In this document: positions 57,845 to 64,000 of the stretch, in pieces | Numbering within the stretch: the stretch's first letter is position 1 | How the letters are laid out: every line of letters begins with the position of its first letter | Assembly (NCBI GenBank): GCA_030762175.1 | Contig: JAUJEO010000020.1 | Coordinates: 145,776 to 209,775, forward strand | From: Metallyticus violacea | Taxonomy: Eukaryota; Arthropoda; Insecta; Mantodea; Metallyticidae | DNA: 64,000 nt | Reading direction: 5' to 3' | Translations under genes and position numbers: made by a program | Notes under the pieces: model-generated | Database searches by the model: none | Seen by the model: only the letters and a program-made list of their open reading frames with translations | Told to the model about the DNA's origin: nothing

Positions 57845-60223
57845 TCCTCGCGCATACAGGTACTGCGCAGGCACGCTGTCCAATCGCTGGCGATGTTACA
57901 GGACGCCGGCAAGGGTGCTTTCATGTATTCTTCACCTGAGGAAGTAAGTGCCTTCGGTAGTAATGTTTCAGTAGTAGTCGTATCTTAAAAACGAAAACAT
58001 TTCTTTACCAATCAAATATTAATGACATTTATATTCAATTAAATCTTTTAAATTCCAGATACAAAAAAATCAATTAATCTACTCCTCTATTAAACTCATC
58101 ACTAACAACAATTTGTATTCACTTCACTCTTCGAGAATCAGCTGGCCTGAAAGTAAGTGTGTTTGTGTTGATCGGTTGATTTGCCGTAGCTGCTCGTACC
58201 AACTGACGGATGTTGAGCTAGCCAATGGTGGTCCGTGTAAGGCAGGTAGCAGACGAACCTTGTGGAACGTACTCTTTGGACAGTGGATTATCGAAGCCGC
58301 CCACTTTTTGTTGCCAACTTGACGAGCATCTCCAAGGAAGGGAGGGAGCAAGCGGGCGAGCAAACGTGTACATTTCGCCATATTTTCACGTTAGAAAATG
58401 TTCTTGGTGTCAATGTAGCCTTTCGTTTCGGTCGCAGAGAAGCAAAGGCACCGTCTCCCTCTATCTTGAGCACACCTTGCAATGCCATATTGTCACGTGA
58501 CCAACTTTATTTACCGGATCCCGAGGTTGGTATCGATAGCGGACAAAATGGCAGTATATGCTATAGGTCCGTCAATGTGCTAATTTCTCTTCCAGTTATT
58601 ATTAATTTTCAATGTGTTCTGGTTAGTTACTTACAGTGGTTTATAGGCAGGCAGGCAGGCGCAAGTAAAGTGTTACTTGTTTTCTATCAAGTTAATGTTG
58701 ATTTAGTGAAATCACGTCAGGAAGCGAACTTGTGTAATAGCAAGTGTTAGGACCACGTGGGAATGCTCTCGACGTCTTTATTGTGGCGGAGAGCGGCACA
58801 ATGCCAACGATATTACATTTCTCAATACCAGTAAATGAAAAAGCAGTGGATAATGAGTGCAAGTTAATGATGAAAGTGCAGTGTAGTTACACATTTCTTA
58901 CTAAAACGTGTGATTAGGAAGGACATTTTTGGTGCATTTTCCTTATTCGACAGTGAGTGAGTGTGTGGGTGGGTTAGTGATGTAAGGAAAGATGTGCAAG
59001 AACGTATCAAGTGGGTTTTGGAGCGAGATGATGAGAGTTTTTGCAATTTTTAATATCTGGTGCAAAGCCTCAAGATATGCTATTTACAAATGGGTGGTTT
59101 GTTGCATTTACGTGGTTTATTACTGTGGTTCATAGTTGGAAGTAGCGTGTTACTTCTTTTGATTTTTATTCAGTTAATATGGTTGGTTGCTTGGTTGGTG
59201 GGGGATGCAGACATTTGTCGCTTTTTTCCCCTAGTTTCCCAATTATTTTTCACATGTGTGTGGTTTTCTAGTTGACTGCATTTCAGCAGCAAGATGGTAT
59301 TCGCATCCTCACACAGTGGCTGCTTTCCTTGATCAATTTCATCCTGAAGAGATGAAATCATGCCAAGAAATGACACCAATTTTTCTTGGTTTCAATAAAA
59401 GATGTTTGAAAGTATCTTCAAGTTTTTGTTTGATATTTTGCGCTTCTTGTTCGGTTATTCATCTTTTTATGTGAGTTTTCAATTTAGAGGAAAGTTTTAG
59501 TTCCAAAGGTGGTTTCAATTTTATGAGGGTTCCATTTTAAAACTATTTCTGTTCTGGATTGTATGATAATGTGTTTTCCTTATTGTTTTCATTTATAGCG
59601 TATGTTGGTGGGTAACTGCAAGGTATTATGCTTTGTAGTGCTGCTTTAGAGTTGCTTAAGATGACAATTCTTTTTTTAATAATGTCATTATGTTAGGTCT
59701 TTGCACTCTAAACCGCACATAGTTAGTTGCTTAGTGTACTAAGTGCTGTCAATGTTGTTAATACCTCAGAGGCTGGGTTGTTCTTCTTGGAGACCATTGC
59801 ACCCAGATTTAGTTTCTATATATTGCAAAGAATCGGTGGGTGCTGCTAATTTTTAAAATTTTGTCTACGTGCTCTTTCTGCGTGTAATTTTGGAAAGTCT
59901 TTTTGTGTGCTGTGTGGAATATCAAACCATTCATTCCCGTTTTGATTACTTTTGAATTAGTGTCGTTCTGTTTAAATTGGCAGGTTGTTAGTTATGCTCA
60001 GCATTGTGGTAGCGATTGGTGTTGTTTTAGTGGCTGGCTCCTGTTTTCATTCCTAAGGACCAAGATTGTATTGCGTGGAATGCAAGTTATGGACGTTAAG
60101 TTATTTCCATACAGCACATTGGACTTTATGTATCTTTTGTACATGTCACGTTCGATCTGCTGGACCTCTTAATATGTTCTTCTTCTTCTTCTTGTTCTTG
60201 TTCTTGTTCTTCTTCTTCTTCTT

Positions 60224-60254
<31 letters not shown>

Positions 60255-60868
60255 GCTATATGGTCGATCTGTTCGGAGAAGGAAAGTTTTTTGTCAAGTG
60301 TCATACTAGGATATGTAGCATGTTCTTTCTCTTGTAGTAGTTCAATGTTGATTTTAAGCACAAATCATCTGTATAGTGTGTTGTAGACTGAAAAGCTGGA
60401 AAACTGTGGCAATTGGCGTATAATTCCATGTTGTTGGTGGATGCCCATGTTTGCATGCTACTGATAATTGTCTGCATTTCTTCTTCTGGCTACCGAAATG
60501 TTTCCCCCTCTTGATTTTGAACCAAAAATATCACATTTTAAGCACAATTAATGTGCATGCATTGCGTGTTAATTGTCACGCCTGTTAAATCACCACACAC
60601 ATTGGTGAGGTAGTGATGTTTAAAGCGATGGCCCCAACATGATTGGTTGTCATCAGAAGTAATGAATGAAAGGGGTCATGTTAAACAGCACGTGCAATGG
60701 TGTAGCAGGAGGAGGGCGTGTCGCAGGCGGGGCACTTTGGGAGTGATCGTTCTGACGAGGAGCTGCTCAAAGAAGGCATCAGGTTACAAGCGCCATGCTG
60801 AAATGAGTAGCATTGGAGCAGGAGGAGGGTATCCTTCGGACCCGATGCCCTTAGGTGTAAGTCTTGTT
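55273..60868. other. Long unassigned spacer before H2B (unit 3)
   Basis: Homologous to 12615-18223. The duplicated segment is at about 56298-56438 and a 77-bp (TTC)n at 60177-60253. No gene recognised. Confidence 0.55.
60177..60253. repeat. (TTC)n microsatellite (unit 3)
   Basis: 77-bp TTC tract, the shortest of the three. Confidence 0.95.
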
Positions 60869-60884
60869 GGCCCTGAAAAGGGCC
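60869..60884 (-). terminator. Histone mRNA 3' stem-loop of H2B (unit 3)
   Basis: Transcript-sense GGCCCTTTTCAGGGCC. Confidence 0.97.
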
Positions 60885-60924
60885 GTTTTTTTTTCTTTTT
60901 TTTTTTTTACGTTGTACTCCAGCT

Positions 60925-61910
<986 letters not shown>

Positions 61911-61945
61911 ATGGGCAGCCACGGTCTTGGCAAATATAAGAAAAC

Positions 61946-61961
61946 GGCCCTTTTCAGGGCC
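61946..61961 (+). terminator. Histone mRNA 3' stem-loop of H2A (unit 3)
   Basis: GGCCCTTTTCAGGGCC, 35 nt after the stop. Confidence 0.97.
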
Positions 61962-62564
61962 AACATTTGTTTCCCGTAAGGCGCGCCCGGTTGGAACGAC
62001 TCGTGCGATGCGCTGGCAGTTTGCAGCGCCAGTGTGCTTGGTGCATGTGGCTCGTAACAGTTGTAAAGGGGTCGAGCATCGGTCTAGGTGGGCAGTCAGA
62101 GATGCAAGAAGTCTTCTAGCCTTTCCCGTAGGCCTCTCGGTGAAAAGAAACAGAAAAATGTGGGGGGGAAAAAAGGGCAAGTTATCGTGGCGAAAAGAGG
62201 CAAGCCGAACAGGCTCTCCAAAGGCACTTTGCCGAAAGCCTGGGAGCCTTTTTTATTTCTTTAAAGTAGGACTCTCCAGGCAAAACGGGGAAGCCGAACA
62301 CCCTCTACAAACGCACACGTTCTCGAAAGCCTATGGGAGCCTTTTTAGTAGGCTCTTCCAGGCGCACGATCTGGTGGCGAAAAGAGGCGAGGCGAGGCGA
62401 GGCAAGCCAAACTCAAGTTATAGTGCGGAACAGTGAGCCTAGGGGCCTTTCTCGCGTAGCGAATACAGAGGCAAGCCGAACAGAAAGGCTCGCAAAGATT
62501 TCGGGTCGTGGAAGATTGCCGCTGGAAGTATCGTGACTAGTAGCTCCCATGGGAAGAAATTGTT
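61962..62564. other. H2A-H4 spacer (unit 3/4 junction)
   Basis: Same short degenerate repeats as 20941-21543; no gene. Confidence 0.7.
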
Positions 62565-62580
62565 GGCCCTGAAAAGGGCC
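62565..62580 (-). terminator. Histone mRNA 3' stem-loop of H4 (unit 4)
   Basis: Transcript-sense GGCCCTTTTCAGGGCC. Confidence 0.97.
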
Positions 62581-62634
62581 GTTTTTTGTTGATCGGTCTC
62601 TCTGCAAGAGTCGTGCGATGAGTGGCAGGGAGAC

Positions 62635-63583
<949 letters not shown>

Positions 63584-63645
63584 GCTGTCGGCCACAAATG
63601 GCAACTCGCCCTAGTGAGTGTGGCGGCCCCCCCCCCCCCAAAAAC

Positions 63646-63661
63646 GGCCCTTTTCAGGGCC
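63646..63661 (+). terminator. Histone mRNA 3' stem-loop of H3 (unit 4)
   Basis: GGCCCTTTTCAGGGCC. Confidence 0.97.
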
Positions 63662-64000
63662 AACATTAGTCTCGGTTTGAGGGAAAGTGCGGGAATTTTC
63701 TCCAGCGCGATGGAACGTGGCCTGGTTACGGAGATGCCGAGCGAAAACTTGCCCTTACCCCGCAGTACAAGTTGTGTACCAAGAGTGATGGAGCAGAAGT
63801 CCCTTAATTTCCTGTTTGCGTGACCGCACGTAAAAGTGTAAATGTTGCATGCTATAATTTAATTCCCCCACTGTGATGTAATGTAACCTACGCGTCTTAG
63901 ATTAGTGGCTGCAGTGTGTCGTTCCTCATTGCGGAAATGCTAGGAAAACTGTGGACGCAGTGCTTGGCTCTCGCCTCTTTTTCGTATATGCAAGTAAATC
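63662..64000. other. Start of H3-H1 spacer (unit 4)
   Basis: Homologous to the first 340 bp of the unit 1 H3-H1 spacer; cut by the window end. Confidence 0.7.

Overview
The window is eukaryotic, almost certainly arthropod nuclear DNA. It is a head-to-tail tandem array of replication-dependent histone genes. The H2A, H2B, H3 and H4 proteins are canonical, and H2A and H2B are nearly the Drosophila type, which suggests Pancrustacea. The short 209-residue H1, the linked 5S rRNA gene and the microsatellite-rich spacer would suit a crustacean, but the species cannot be fixed from the sequence. No histone gene has an intron, and each ends with the 16-nt histone mRNA 3' stem-loop instead of relying on a poly(A) signal.

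Layout: three complete repeat units and the start of a fourth (1-21296, 21297-40984, 40985-62317, 62318-64000). Each unit reads H4(-) H3(+) H1(-) 5S rRNA(-), then about 14 kb of spacer, then H2B(-) H2A(+). H4/H3 and H2B/H2A are divergent pairs sharing short bidirectional promoters with CCAAT boxes. H1 stands alone. Without two unit-specific insertions, the units are about 19.67-19.69 kb and nearly identical, differing mainly in homopolymer and microsatellite lengths, as expected under concerted evolution. This is a large unit compared with the roughly 5 kb of Drosophila.

The long spacer holds, in order: a 5S rRNA gene; a degenerate tandem array of about 400-500 bp AT-rich monomers with a 1.33 kb higher-order period; a decayed Penelope-like retroelement (GIY-YIG endonuclease and reverse transcriptase remnants, about 270 bp inverted arms, 12 bp target duplication) that sits inside the monomer array in all three units; and about 5.6 kb of unassigned sequence with microsatellites up to the H2B gene.

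The most interesting content is two young insertions, each in only one unit. Element 1 (18837-20450, unit 1) and element 2 (43728-45369, unit 3) are distinct but homologous non-LTR retrotransposon copies that encode only the Gag-like ORF1 protein (three CCHC-type knuckles and a coiled coil) and have no reverse transcriptase. Both have clean target-site duplications (10 and 17 bp). Both lie in sense orientation just upstream of a histone start codon (H2A and H1). Both 3' ends join at a related target sequence of the form AAAATTG followed by GC-rich bases. This raises the possibility of a trans-mobilised half-LINE family that prefers histone gene leaders, but two insertions are only suggestive.
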